A stretch of DNA of 64,000 nucleotides from the NCBI RefSeq assembly GCF_000725345.1, contig NZ_CP008852.1, positions 4,580,001 to 4,644,000 of the forward strand, in the 5' to 3' direction. Position 1 is the first letter of the stretch. Every line of letters begins with the position of its first letter. This document shows positions 33,427 through 42,949 of the stretch, in pieces. Both the position numbers and the translations under genes were made by a program. The notes below the pieces were generated by a model. That model was not told where the DNA came from. It was given only the letters and a program-made list of their open reading frames with translations, and ran no database searches. Origin of the DNA: Pelosinus sp. UFO1 (lineage in GTDB: Bacteria > Bacillota > Negativicutes > DSM-13327).

Positions 33427-36291
33427 TTATTTTGCCGTAGTACAGCGATCTACCAAGTATACTATGGATTGGTAGCTAAGACCACTACGATGAGATAAAC
33501 CCATTTCACAAGTACGGCTATTGGAATAGCCTGCACTGCAATCAGCTGGTAAACAATCCTTTAGTTCGGCTAATGCTGATTCATTTAATTCAGGGACTTC
33601 GAAACCCTTATCACCAGCAAAACCACAACATCTTACCTTCTCCGGCATAACAACGGTAGTAGCACAAGCCTCTGCTACTTTTTTGAATTTTTCTTTAAGT
33701 CCTAATTTGGTAGAACTACAAGTAACATGAACTGCTATAGTTTCTTGCTCTTTATTAAAGTTTAGTAATTCGAGTAGATAATCATGAATAAATTCTAATG
33801 GTTCAAACATTTTAAGCTTTTTATCCATCATTTTTCTCATACGATAAATACATGGACTGGTATCACATACAATTGGATACTCTCCATTATTACTAACAAC
33901 AAGTAATTCTTTTTCTAACTCACTACTCATTTTATCTGCGGATTCGAATAATCCTTTACTTTCAAAAGGCATGCCACAACATAATTTATCCATCTCACGG
34001 GGGAAAATTACCTCATAGCCAGCTTTCTCCATCAGTTGGATCATTACTTGACTGAGTTGCCGTTTGTCTTTATCAACAGCAGAAGCACCGCCCATGGTCC
34101 GGCTAACGCAACTTGGGAAGTACACTACCTTCCGTCCCGCTACGCCCTTTTTCGATTGGGATGGATCTGGAGTTTTTCCGGCGCCAGGCATACATGGATT
34201 CCATAAAGGCACTTTATGACCACTCAAAGAATGTAAGCCCTGAGTAAGTCCTCCCATTAAAGATGTACCCAGTATCGAGTGGGCTAAGCCGGCACTAGTA
34301 AGACCAAGGCGGGCCATCGTAGTAACTCCTGCAAAGTTTTGGGTAATAAATCGGCCAATGGATTTACCGCGATCCCCCATTAAGTTAGCTCTATAATGCT
34401 TGGTATGCTCGCCAGTATTAATCCCTACAGGACAAGTAGTGGAACACAGTCCATCCGTCGCACAGGTTTCGTCACCAAAATAAGCATAATCTTCTTCCAA
34501 ACGACGCAGCCGAGTATTATCCTCCCCCGTTTGCCTTAATCTAGCAATCTCACGTTGTACTACAATACGCTGTCTAGGCGTTGCCGTAAGATTTTTAGAA
34601 GGACAGTTAATTTCACAGAAACCACACTCTATACATTTATCAATAATTTCGTGCGCCTGAGCCATTGGCTTTAGATTTTGAATATAAAGCAGTTGATTAT
34701 CCGTAATAATAACATCAGGGTTTAAGGTATTATCTTTATCAAACACATTTTTCAATTTACGCATAAAGCGGTAAGCTGTTTGGCCCCACTCCATTTCTAC
34801 AAAAGGTGCCATATTACGTCCTGTACCATGTTCTGCTTTTAAAGAACCACCATACTCATTCACTACCATGTTGCAGACATCCTGGATTAATGATTGATAG
34901 CGTTCAATTTCTTCTTGCGTCTTAAATGTCTGCGTTACAACAAAATGTACATTACCATCTAAAGCGTGTCCATAAATAATACCATCTTCATAATGGTATT
35001 TATCCATGATGTTTCTAAGTTCTGGCACTGCTTCTGCCATTTTCTCTTTTGGAAAAGCAACATCCTCAATAATTACGGAAGTACCCGGTTTTCTCATACC
35101 GCCAACCGCTGGGAAAATTCCTTTGCGAATATGCCATAATACTTCATATTCTGCTTTTACATCTGTAAATTCAATAGGAAGCACAGTCGGAATATCTGCT
35201 AACCTTGCTTTGACGCCCTCAATTAATTCATCTAAGGCAGCCTTGCTTTCGGCACGCACTTCTACTAGTAAAGAAGCGGCATCGGGTGATAAAGTTTTCA
35301 AATATGCTGGCATGCCTGCTTCATCTTCTACCGACCGAAGAGATGCACGGTCCATCATTTCTGCAGCTGCGACTAGATCTCTATCAAGCTTCATAACCGC
35401 TAAGCAAGTTGTATTCATATCTTTGAAAATCATTAACGCGGATGCTTTATATTCATGATCGACTACTGTTTTATAGGTAATTTCCGTTATGAAAGCTAAA
35501 GTACCCTCTGAACCAATCATCAAATGGTTCATAATATCAAAAGGATCAAAATAATCTACAAAAGAATTTAATCCGTAACCTGTCGTATTTTTAATTTTAT
35601 ATTTATGCTTAATAAGTTTTGTCAACTCTTCATCAGCAGTAATTTCATCACGTATCTTTTCAATGTCTTGTATGATTGATGGATGAGTTTTTCTAAATTC
35701 TTCACGTGATGCTGCATCACCAGTATCTAACATAGAGCCGTCAGCAAAAATAAGTTTCATGCTAGCTACTGTTTTATAGCTATTATCCGCTGTACCACAG
35801 CACATACCACTGGCATTATTAGCAGCAATCCCACCAATCATCGCATTGTTAATGGTAGCTGGATCAGGTCCGATTTTCCGGGAATATGATTTTAAATAAG
35901 CATTGGCTTCAGCCCCAATAATCCCTGGCTCTAGGGCAATGGATTCGCCACCTGGGCCAATTGAGTACTTATGCCAACCTTCCGTTGCTACTAAAAGCAC
36001 AGAATCTGTAATGGACTGTCCGGACAAACTTGTGCCTGCTGCTCTAAAAGTTACAGGAATGTTCACCTTATTGGCTTCTTTTAAAATGTTCGCCATTTCT
36101 TCAGGAGATTTTACTTTTACCACCAATTTCGGCAGCATACTATAAAAACTAGCATCAGCACCATAAGCTAATGTCCGAATCGGATCCACAAAAACCCTCT
36201 CTTTAGGTATGAAAGTTATAATAACATGATAAAAATTCCGATAAACTTCAGGAAGATTGGCAATATCACTCTCAACAAATTTTAAACTCAC
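33427..36291 (-). CDS. FAD-linked oxidase with Fe-S and CCG domains (D-lactate dehydrogenase-like)
   Basis: About 954 residues, a fusion of GlcD-like and GlcF-like parts. The FAD-binding domain (about 45-250; VTFRAAGTSLSGQS, IGGIAANNASGMCCG) is followed by the C-terminal oxidase domain (about 260-530; GHALDGNVHFV, EHGTGRN). Two ferredoxin clusters follow (CIECGFCEINCP and CATDGLCSTTCPVG), then cysteine-rich CCG repeats (CCGMPFESKG, CCGFAGDKGFE). Such proteins oxidise D-lactate or 2-hydroxy acids and pass electrons to quinone or ETF. Best start: GTG 36291 with AAGGGGG at 36301-36307. Lying between cydAB and cydDC, it may feed the bd oxidase; substrate unproven. Confidence 0.87.
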   Translation of the reverse strand: MSLKFVESDIANLPEVYRNFYHVIITFIPKERVFVDPIRTLAYGADASFYSMLPKLVVKVKSPEEMANILKEANKVNIPVTFRAAGTSLSGQSITDSVLLVATEGWHKYSIGPGGESIALEPGIIGAEANAYLKSYSRKIGPDPATINNAMIGGIAANNASGMCCGTADNSYKTVASMKLIFADGSMLDTGDAASREEFRKTHPSIIQDIEKIRDEITADEELTKLIKHKYKIKNTTGYGLNSFVDYFDPFDIMNHLMIGSEGTLAFITEITYKTVVDHEYKASALMIFKDMNTTCLAVMKLDRDLVAAAEMMDRASLRSVEDEAGMPAYLKTLSPDAASLLVEVRAESKAALDELIEGVKARLADIPTVLPIEFTDVKAEYEVLWHIRKGIFPAVGGMRKPGTSVIIEDVAFPKEKMAEAVPELRNIMDKYHYEDGIIYGHALDGNVHFVVTQTFKTQEEIERYQSLIQDVCNMVVNEYGGSLKAEHGTGRNMAPFVEMEWGQTAYRFMRKLKNVFDKDNTLNPDVIITDNQLLYIQNLKPMAQAHEIIDKCIECGFCEINCPSKNLTATPRQRIVVQREIARLRQTGEDNTRLRRLEEDYAYFGDETCATDGLCSTTCPVGINTGEHTKHYRANLMGDRGKSIGRFITQNFAGVTTMARLGLTSAGLAHSILGTSLMGGLTQGLHSLSGHKVPLWNPCMPGAGKTPDPSQSKKGVAGRKVVYFPSCVSRTMGGASAVDKDKRQLSQVMIQLMEKAGYEVIFPREMDKLCCGMPFESKGLFESADKMSSELEKELLVVSNNGEYPIVCDTSPCIYRMRKMMDKKLKMFEPLEFIHDYLLELLNFNKEQETIAVHVTCSSTKLGLKEKFKKVAEACATTVVMPEKVRCCGFAGDKGFEVPELNESALAELKDCLPADCSAGYSNSRTCEMGLSHRSGLSYQSIVYLVDRCTTAK

Positions 36292-36400
36292 TGTTATAGG
36301 CCCCCTTTTCGAATTAGAATAATATACCAATAACTATATCATAAATCGACAAAATATACATAATTTTTTGATAAAACAATAAATATGACTCGATTATTGA

Positions 36401-36430
36401 ATAAGGGCAGCTCGAAAGCCGCCCTTATTT
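36401..36430 (-). terminator. Hairpin after cydB
   Basis: AATAAGGGC.GC / GC.GCCCTTATT, stem of about 11 bp after the cydB stop. T tract weak. Confidence 0.65.
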
Positions 36431-37435
36431 TTAATATTCTAAGTCTTTAGCAGTAACGCGTTTTCGAAATACCCAGTAGGTCCAGCCCTGGTAAGCTAGC
36501 ACTATGGGCACTAAGATTAGCGCCGCAAATGTCATTATTTTTAAAGTGTAGGCACTAGAGGATGCATTGTGGATCGTTAAACTCCATGACGGATTTAAAC
36601 TAGAGACCATAATCCGAGGGAATAAACCACTGAAAAAGGCGATTGTTGTGAAAACAATGGCCAACCCGCTCATAGCAAAGGCCCATCCGTATTTTTTTAT
36701 CCATGCTAAAGCATATCCCAGAACAAAAACTACAACTGCTCCCCACAAGGTAATACTAGCTAATCCACTTTTGAATAAATCTGTGTTCGTATACGTTAAC
36801 CCTACGAGGCTTAAGAAGGCTACGGCAGCAAGAATTCCAATCGTTACAGCTGCTTTTCGTGCACGTTCAATGATTGGCCCTTCAATCTTAAGGGTTAAGA
36901 ACAAAGCCCCATGGAATAAAAACACGAGTAAAAAGGCAACCCCACCTACTAAAGTGTAAGGGCTTAATAAATCAAAGAAGGTTCCAGCATACTGCATCTT
37001 AGCATTAATAGGAACGCCTTGAATCAGGTTGGTAACAGCTACGCCCCAAAGCAGTGCTGGTAGAGCACTACCAATAAAGATCATCCAATCCCAAGTGCTA
37101 CGCCATTGAGGGTTTTCGTCTTTGCTCCGAAATTCAAAAGCCACTCCCCGCACAATCAAAGCCATAAGCATTACAAACAATGCCATGTAAAAACCGCTAA
37201 ACATAGTTGCATATACATGTGGGAACGCCGCAAACATGGCCCCCCCTGCAGTAATCATCCAAACCTCATTTCCGTCCCAAACCGGCCCAATGGTATTTAT
37301 AATCATCCGTCGTTCTACATCATCCTTGCCTAAGAAAGGCAATAACATTCCAACACCATAATCAAATCCTTCTAAGAAAAAGAAACCGGTAAATAAAACA
37401 CCAACCAAAATAAACCATAATACATTTAGTTCCAT
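36431..37435 (-). CDS. cydB: Cytochrome bd oxidase subunit II
   Basis: 334 residues, about eight membrane helices. N-terminal FFLEGFDYGVGMLLPF and INTIGPVWDGNEVWMITAGGAMFAAFP are characteristic. It pairs with CydA to reduce oxygen to water with quinol. Its AAGGAGG site lies inside cydA and the two genes overlap by 10 bases, so they are translated as a coupled pair. Confidence 0.95.
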   Translation of the reverse strand: MELNVLWFILVGVLFTGFFFLEGFDYGVGMLLPFLGKDDVERRMIINTIGPVWDGNEVWMITAGGAMFAAFPHVYATMFSGFYMALFVMLMALIVRGVAFEFRSKDENPQWRSTWDWMIFIGSALPALLWGVAVTNLIQGVPINAKMQYAGTFFDLLSPYTLVGGVAFLLVFLFHGALFLTLKIEGPIIERARKAAVTIGILAAVAFLSLVGLTYTNTDLFKSGLASITLWGAVVVFVLGYALAWIKKYGWAFAMSGLAIVFTTIAFFSGLFPRIMVSSLNPSWSLTIHNASSSAYTLKIMTFAALILVPIVLAYQGWTYWVFRKRVTAKDLEY

Positions 37436-38814
37436 AATGTCGCCTCCTTATTCTTAGTCAGCACACCTAGAACCGGCTTATGCTCCACAGGTCCCTCTAA
37501 AATAAACTTCCGCACTAAATAAATAGCTGCTATCGCCAGTACACCGTATATTACCGTAAAACCAATCAAAGAAATCCAAACTTCCGTGCTTGTTACGTTG
37601 GTAGAGACAGCCTGACTAACCTTCTGTAAACCTACAACGATCCAGGGCTGACGTCCCCCTTCTGTTAATATCCACCCAGTTGAGTTTGCAATATAAGGCA
37701 CGGGTAAGCTCCAGAGTAACAACTTAAGAACGGTCCCATTCTCCTCTAATCGCTCTTTATACAATAAGAATATACTGATAACCGCTAATAACATCATCCA
37801 TAAACCCGACAAAACCATGATTCTAAAGGTCCAAAAGGACTGTGTAATGGATGGAGTATAATTGCCTGGCCCATATTTCATTTCTGCTGCAGCTTGTAGT
37901 TCATTAATGCCCTTTATTTCTCCCTCTGGCTTATCATAGGCCAATAAAGATAGCACCTTGGGAATACCGATTTCAAAGGAATTCTTTTTATTTGCTTCAT
38001 CCACCACTACTGCAATGGCAAAAGGAGCAGGATCTGCCGATTCCCATAGGGCTTCCATGGCAGCCATTTTCATTGGTTGTTTTTTAGCTAAGTATTGAGC
38101 TTGCAAATGTCCTGTACCCATTACCAATAAAGTGCTTACTAACATGCATGCTAAACCCACTTTAATCGACATACGAAAGATGGGTAAATGACGTTGTTTT
38201 AATAAATAATAAGCACTAATCGCTGTCACAAATACACCCGCTGTCACAAGTCCGCCTAAAACAGTATGTGGAAATTGCCCCCAGACATAAGGATTCGTAA
38301 TTACCGCTAAAAAGTCAGTCATTTCTGCCCGTCCATTTTGTAAGGCATATCCTACAGGAGACTGCATAAAGGAATTGGCGACTAAAATCCAAAAAGCAGA
38401 TAAATTGCTAGCAAATGCGACTAACCAAATACAAGCTAAATGCACTCTCTTCGATAATCGCTCCCAGCCAAAAATCCATAATCCGAGAAAAGTTGATTCT
38501 ATGAAAAAGGCTGTCAAGGCTTCTAATGCTAAAGGCGCTCCAAAAATATCCCCCATAAAACGAGAGTATTCGGCCCAGTTCATACCAAAGTGAAATTCCT
38601 GAACAATCCCAGTTACCACACCCATGGAAAAGTTAACTAAAAACAACTTCCCCCAAAACATGGTCATCTTTTTATACATTTCATTTCCTGTCTGAACATA
38701 CAAGGTTTCCATGACCGCTACTAGAACTGACAAGCCTAATGTCAGCGGTACAAATAAAAAGTGGTATACCGTTGTCATTGCAAATTGCCATCGTGCTAAA
38801 AGCAAAGCATCCAT
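37426..38814 (-). CDS. cydA: Cytochrome bd oxidase subunit I
   Basis: 462 residues, about nine membrane helices. The haem ligand His18 lies in YHFLFVPLTLG; GMNWAEYSRFMGDIFGAPLALEALTAFFIESTFLGLWIF and the quinol-loop EGGRQPWIV are standard. The length indicates a short Q-loop form. It lies 7 bases after the rrf2 regulator gene and overlaps cydB, so rrf2-cydA-cydB form one transcript. High oxygen affinity allows use at trace oxygen, or oxygen scavenging in an anaerobe. Confidence 0.95.
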   Translation of the reverse strand: MDALLLARWQFAMTTVYHFLFVPLTLGLSVLVAVMETLYVQTGNEMYKKMTMFWGKLFLVNFSMGVVTGIVQEFHFGMNWAEYSRFMGDIFGAPLALEALTAFFIESTFLGLWIFGWERLSKRVHLACIWLVAFASNLSAFWILVANSFMQSPVGYALQNGRAEMTDFLAVITNPYVWGQFPHTVLGGLVTAGVFVTAISAYYLLKQRHLPIFRMSIKVGLACMLVSTLLVMGTGHLQAQYLAKKQPMKMAAMEALWESADPAPFAIAVVVDEANKKNSFEIGIPKVLSLLAYDKPEGEIKGINELQAAAEMKYGPGNYTPSITQSFWTFRIMVLSGLWMMLLAVISIFLLYKERLEENGTVLKLLLWSLPVPYIANSTGWILTEGGRQPWIVVGLQKVSQAVSTNVTSTEVWISLIGFTVIYGVLAIAAIYLVRKFILEGPVEHKPVLGVLTKNKEATLWN

Positions 38815-38821
38815 ACTATCC

Positions 38822-39244
38822 CTACCCTTCTCTATTATTTTTTTCTACTAACCGATCAAACTTAACCCTTTCTAGGGACTTCACAAAATCCTGTTGAATA
38901 ACAGCCAACGATGTATGTACTAGGCATTTCGATTCACAGCCTTTAGTACAGGAAGCATCTTCCTTCAAACATCGTTGTAAATCAATCGGGCCTTCCATCG
39001 CCTGAATCACATCTAACAGACTAATCTCTTTTGCAGGCTTTGCCAGCACAAAACCACCATCTACCCCCCGATAGGATTTTACCAACCCTCCCCTACTTAA
39101 GGATCGCATGATTTTCTGCAAAAATCCTAGAGGTATATTCTGCTGCTCAGCAATGGTCTGACCGTTTGCTAGCTTTCCTTCTGGTAATTCCGTTAGATGT
39201 ATAATGACCCGAAATGCGTAATCCGTCGCTTGGTTAAACTGCAC
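38822..39244 (-). CDS. Rrf2-family regulator, probably Fe-S
   Basis: 140 residues. The winged helix (ATDYAFRVIIHLTELPEGKLANGQTIAEQQNIP..FLQKIMRSLSRGGLVKSYRGVDGGFVLAKP) is typical of Rrf2. Cysteines at 92, 99, 103 and 107 match the IscR/NsrR cluster region, so an iron-sulphur sensor of oxygen, NO or redox state is likely. It is the first gene of the cyd operon and probably controls it and itself. GTG start with AGGAGG 7 bases upstream. Confidence 0.88.
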   Translation of the reverse strand: MQFNQATDYAFRVIIHLTELPEGKLANGQTIAEQQNIPLGFLQKIMRSLSRGGLVKSYRGVDGGFVLAKPAKEISLLDVIQAMEGPIDLQRCLKEDASCTKGCESKCLVHTSLAVIQQDFVKSLERVKFDRLVEKNNREG

Positions 39245-39266
39245 ATATACACCTCCTCTTTAAAAC

Positions 39267-39288
39267 AATACTATACTGGTTCGGTATT
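39267..39288 (-). promoter_or_regulatory. Possible Rrf2 operator
   Basis: An imperfect palindrome AATAC-N12-GTATT lies between the -10 box and the rrf2 start, where a repressor would block transcription. This is inference from position and symmetry. Confidence 0.4.
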
Positions 39289-39295
39289 AATTATA

Positions 39296-39324
39296 ATTTT
39301 ACTCTGTGACATATCCTTCGTCAA
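39296..39324 (-). promoter_or_regulatory. Promoter of rrf2-cydAB
   Basis: On minus: TTGACG (39324-39319), a 17-base spacer, TAAAAT (39301-39296). Confidence 0.75.
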
Positions 39325-39359
39325 GATTTTTTTTGAAGAAAATGGGTTCCTCTGAATTA

Positions 39360-42300
39360 CTACCGATTATACTGATCAACAAGTGTTGCCAATTTATCAG
39401 TTATCTTTTTTGTTAGCATCTCTTTATGATATCGCCAGGCCCAATTACTGCCCCCCATTGTACCGGGGAAATTCATTCTAGCTTGGCCAGGAAGGCCCAT
39501 AATGTCTTGTAGTGGCACAATAACTGTATTGGCATTACCCCGATAAACAAACTCGATACACTTCCAGTGAATTTCATTTTCCTCTAACCCCTGAATGCCA
39601 ACCTGCTCTTGTACACAAGTAGCTAGCTTAGGATCTTCCACCAAGAGATTCCTATACCAGCTTACCGTTGTATCATTATCATGTGTTCCTGTATATACAG
39701 CCGTATTTTTCTTGCAACTGTAAGTTATACATTTTCCCTTTTTATCAAACGAAAAAGAAAAGTGCAATACCTTGATTCCGGGGAATCCAAGCTCATTTCT
39801 CAACGCTTCTACTTCGGATGTAATAATGCCCAAATCTTCGACAATAATTGGCAGCTTACCTAGCTTTTTTTCCAAAACATAAAAGAAACGTGCTCCAGGC
39901 CCTTTACGCCACTGTCCTTTTTCCGCCGTCTCCTCCTCAGCCGAAACCTCCCAAAAAGATTCAAAACCACGAAAATGATCTACCCTGACTATATCAACTA
40001 AGGTGAGGAGTACTTTTATCCTCTGCTGCCACCAATAATAATCATCCTTAGCCATTTCCTCCCATCGATAATGAGGATTTCCCCATAACTGACCTGTCTT
40101 ACTAAAATAATCAGGGGGAACGCCAGCTACAGTTTTTGGTTTTCCACTTTCGTCTAGATCAAAAAGCTTCTGATTTGCCCAAATGTCACTGCTATCATGA
40201 GCAACAAAAATAGGTATATCTCCGATAATTTTCACATTTTTTACAGCTGCATATTGTTTTAAAGCTTGCCACTGACTAAAGAAAATAAACTGCAGAAAAC
40301 TATGATAGGCAATTTCGTCTGCCAATAACTCTTTATATTCTAATACTGCTATTGGTTCTCTTGATGCAATAGCAGTAGGCCACATATGCCAGGGTTTCTC
40401 ATTAAAATGATTTTTCAATGCCATAAATAGAGCATAGTCAGTAAGCCACGTAGTCTGTAGCCTAGTAAACTTTTCATAAGCTAAAGGCTGCCCCTGCTGT
40501 CTAAAGTTCCCAAAAGCCTTACGTAACTTTTGTTCCTTATATGTTTTTACTTTTTCAAATTCTACTTGCTCCTTATCAAATATAGGGCAGTCTTTCAAAT
40601 CATGGGTAGAAAGCAGCCCATTTTCGATCAATTTTTCTAAAGAAATAAGTAGTGGATTTCCCGCAAAAGCAGAGGGGCATTGGTAAGGGGAATGGCTATC
40701 CCCAACTGGATTAAGCGGTAGTATTTGCCACAATGATTGCTTGCTTTCATGCAAAAAATCAATAAAGTCGTAAGCGTCATTCCCTAAATCCCCTATACCG
40801 TAGTTAGAAGGCAAAGAGGTTGGGTGGAGCAGCACCCCCGCCTGCCGTGGAAAACAATTTTGCTCAGCTTGTAGTAACACTTTGCCTTCAAGAGGTTGTA
40901 AACAAATTCTTACCGTTCCATCTACAATTGGGACCTCTTGGTTTTCGTTTAAAAGATCTATCATGCTTCCATGACACCACTGCTGAATTGGAATTTCTAT
41001 ATGAGCCGTTTGATCAACACTTCCATTCAATAACACAAGCGCCGTATTGTCTTGCCCTTCTTTGCCAAAAACATTCTTACCATTACTAATTCTCCGAATA
41101 TAACCATACGATTTCTTCCCTAAGGGTAAAGAAATCCACTCTCCTAATTTGAAAATATCATAGCGATTGCGAAGAGCAATGATTCTTTTGTACCAATCAA
41201 GAATTTCCGTATTTTCTTGCCCCCAAGGATACGTCCTGCGATTAAAGGGATCTTTATGGCCTTCTACACCAACCTCATCACCGTAATAAATACAAGGTAC
41301 GCCAGGAAATGTAATTTGCCATAAAACGAGAAGTTTTAATCTAGCGATTGCCAAGGGCTGCTTTTCAAGAGGCAAACGGTATTTAGCCTGTTCAGCAATG
41401 GTTAGGCTGTTTGAAGGAGGGGCTTCTCCCAGTAAGGTCAATATGCGAGGTACATCATGGCTACCAATTAAGTTCATCATGGCATAAAAGTTATGGCTAG
41501 GATAGTTTTCTGCCAAGCTCATAAATAAGTGATGAACTGCAAAAGCATCAATAACTCCTAGCATAAAGTCCAATACAATTGCACGAAAAGGATAGTTCAT
41601 TACAGAATCCAATTCCTCACCTTGTAAGTATTCTCTAAGCTTGCCATAACTTTGTTTGTGAGAGGCATCTTCCCAAACCTCTCCAATCAATACACTTTCT
41701 TTATCCAACTCTTTCATTGTTTTGTATATCTTTTTGATAAATTCATCTGGCAGTTCATCCGCTACATCCAGCCGCCAGCCTTTTGCCCCAAGTTGTAACC
41801 AATGTTTGATTACACTATCTTGTCCTTCAATAATGAAGTCAATATAGGAAGGTTCATGCTCTTCCACATTGGGCATTGTGTCAATTCCCCACCAAGCTTC
41901 ATACTGATTGGGATATTTAGTAAAACGATACCAATTATAATAGGGAGATTCCTTTGACTGATAAGCACCTAGTCCCGGATAGTTTCCTTCTCGATTGAAA
42001 TAAACACTATCACTGCCTGTATGACTGAAGACGCCATCTAAGATAATCTCAATTCCATATTCTTTTGCCTTGCTGCACAACTGGGAAAAAATTTTGTTAT
42101 CGCCAAGCATCGGATCTACTTTTTTATAATCACCTGTATCATAGCGATGATTACTCCCGGATGAAAAGATAGGATTAAAATAGATTACACTGATACCTAA
42201 TTCCTTTAAATATGACAGTTTTGCAATGACTCCCTGTAAGTTTCCACCAAAAAAATCGTAAGATACAATTCTTCCTGTATCTGCATCGCGAATGTAATAA

Positions 42301-42821
42301 GGATTATTATCCCAATGGGCATGGATCACGCTACCCTTAGGAGCAGACAAAACCATTCCAGCTTCTAATTCCTGATAAAAGCGATCAGGAAAAATCTGAT
42401 ACATTACCGATTCTTTAAACCAATCAGGTGTAACAGATCCTGTCTTGTATATTGTAATTTGATAAGCGGGGGGCTCTCCTTCGTATATCTGTCCTAAGCC
42501 CCCTAGTCCCTCTGGATTGTTTCCATAATAATATAGTTGGCCTTGTAGGGTAACTATAAAATAGTACCACAAAATACAAGGGAATGAAGGTGCACTCATT
42601 TCTACATGATAGTGCCTACCTAGATCTGTCCTTTCCCGTGGCTCCATAATTATTTTTTTTTCGCCAAGACCCTCTTGCCATAAGCGAAACACAACGTTAT
42701 CTGGCTCAACATCTTCCTTCACTATTAAATGCAGAAATATTTTCTCATTACAACAAACAGCCCCAAAGGGACTGCGAAAACTTTCTAATTGAGAGTCATG
42801 ACTCATAGAGTCTTGTTTCAT
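39360..42821 (-). CDS. Fusion of GH13 alpha-glucosidase/amylase and 4-alpha-glucanotransferase
   Basis: 1153 residues. The N-terminus is a carbohydrate-binding fold (1-130). A GH13 barrel follows (about 135-600; SVMYQIFPDRF, nucleophile in GWRLDVADELP, acid in LIGEVWED, IGSHDVPR). A C-terminal GH77 domain (about 660-1150) has RQAGVLLHPTSLPSNYGIGDLG, nucleophile DHFRGFESFW, EDLGIITSEV and GTHDNDT. The GH13 part should cleave alpha-1,4 or alpha-1,6 glucans and the GH77 part (MalQ) shuffles the products. Both sets of catalytic residues look intact. It is the last gene of the glycogen cluster, 128 bases after glgA. GAGGAA precedes the ATG. Confidence 0.9.
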   Translation of the reverse strand: MKQDSMSHDSQLESFRSPFGAVCCNEKIFLHLIVKEDVEPDNVVFRLWQEGLGEKKIIMEPRERTDLGRHYHVEMSAPSFPCILWYYFIVTLQGQLYYYGNNPEGLGGLGQIYEGEPPAYQITIYKTGSVTPDWFKESVMYQIFPDRFYQELEAGMVLSAPKGSVIHAHWDNNPYYIRDADTGRIVSYDFFGGNLQGVIAKLSYLKELGISVIYFNPIFSSGSNHRYDTGDYKKVDPMLGDNKIFSQLCSKAKEYGIEIILDGVFSHTGSDSVYFNREGNYPGLGAYQSKESPYYNWYRFTKYPNQYEAWWGIDTMPNVEEHEPSYIDFIIEGQDSVIKHWLQLGAKGWRLDVADELPDEFIKKIYKTMKELDKESVLIGEVWEDASHKQSYGKLREYLQGEELDSVMNYPFRAIVLDFMLGVIDAFAVHHLFMSLAENYPSHNFYAMMNLIGSHDVPRILTLLGEAPPSNSLTIAEQAKYRLPLEKQPLAIARLKLLVLWQITFPGVPCIYYGDEVGVEGHKDPFNRRTYPWGQENTEILDWYKRIIALRNRYDIFKLGEWISLPLGKKSYGYIRRISNGKNVFGKEGQDNTALVLLNGSVDQTAHIEIPIQQWCHGSMIDLLNENQEVPIVDGTVRICLQPLEGKVLLQAEQNCFPRQAGVLLHPTSLPSNYGIGDLGNDAYDFIDFLHESKQSLWQILPLNPVGDSHSPYQCPSAFAGNPLLISLEKLIENGLLSTHDLKDCPIFDKEQVEFEKVKTYKEQKLRKAFGNFRQQGQPLAYEKFTRLQTTWLTDYALFMALKNHFNEKPWHMWPTAIASREPIAVLEYKELLADEIAYHSFLQFIFFSQWQALKQYAAVKNVKIIGDIPIFVAHDSSDIWANQKLFDLDESGKPKTVAGVPPDYFSKTGQLWGNPHYRWEEMAKDDYYWWQQRIKVLLTLVDIVRVDHFRGFESFWEVSAEEETAEKGQWRKGPGARFFYVLEKKLGKLPIIVEDLGIITSEVEALRNELGFPGIKVLHFSFSFDKKGKCITYSCKKNTAVYTGTHDNDTTVSWYRNLLVEDPKLATCVQEQVGIQGLEENEIHWKCIEFVYRGNANTVIVPLQDIMGLPGQARMNFPGTMGGSNWAWRYHKEMLTKKITDKLATLVDQYNR

Positions 42822-42884
42822 AGCGTTTCCTCACTTTCAATTAGGAAATCCATTGTTACCGTCTTGCCAATAACAACTGCTTGT

Positions 42885-42926
42885 GGAGATACAAAACACC
42901 TTACTGAATTTCCGTATTGTATCTCC
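42885..42926 (-). other. Hairpin between glgA and the GH13-GH77 gene
   Basis: GGAGATACAA / TTGTATCTCC, a perfect 10-bp stem with a 22-base loop and no T tract. It could be an RNA processing or stability element that separates expression of glgA from the fusion gene. Confidence 0.45.
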
Positions 42927-42949
42927 AGGCCAAAGAGAACCCCATCTGA

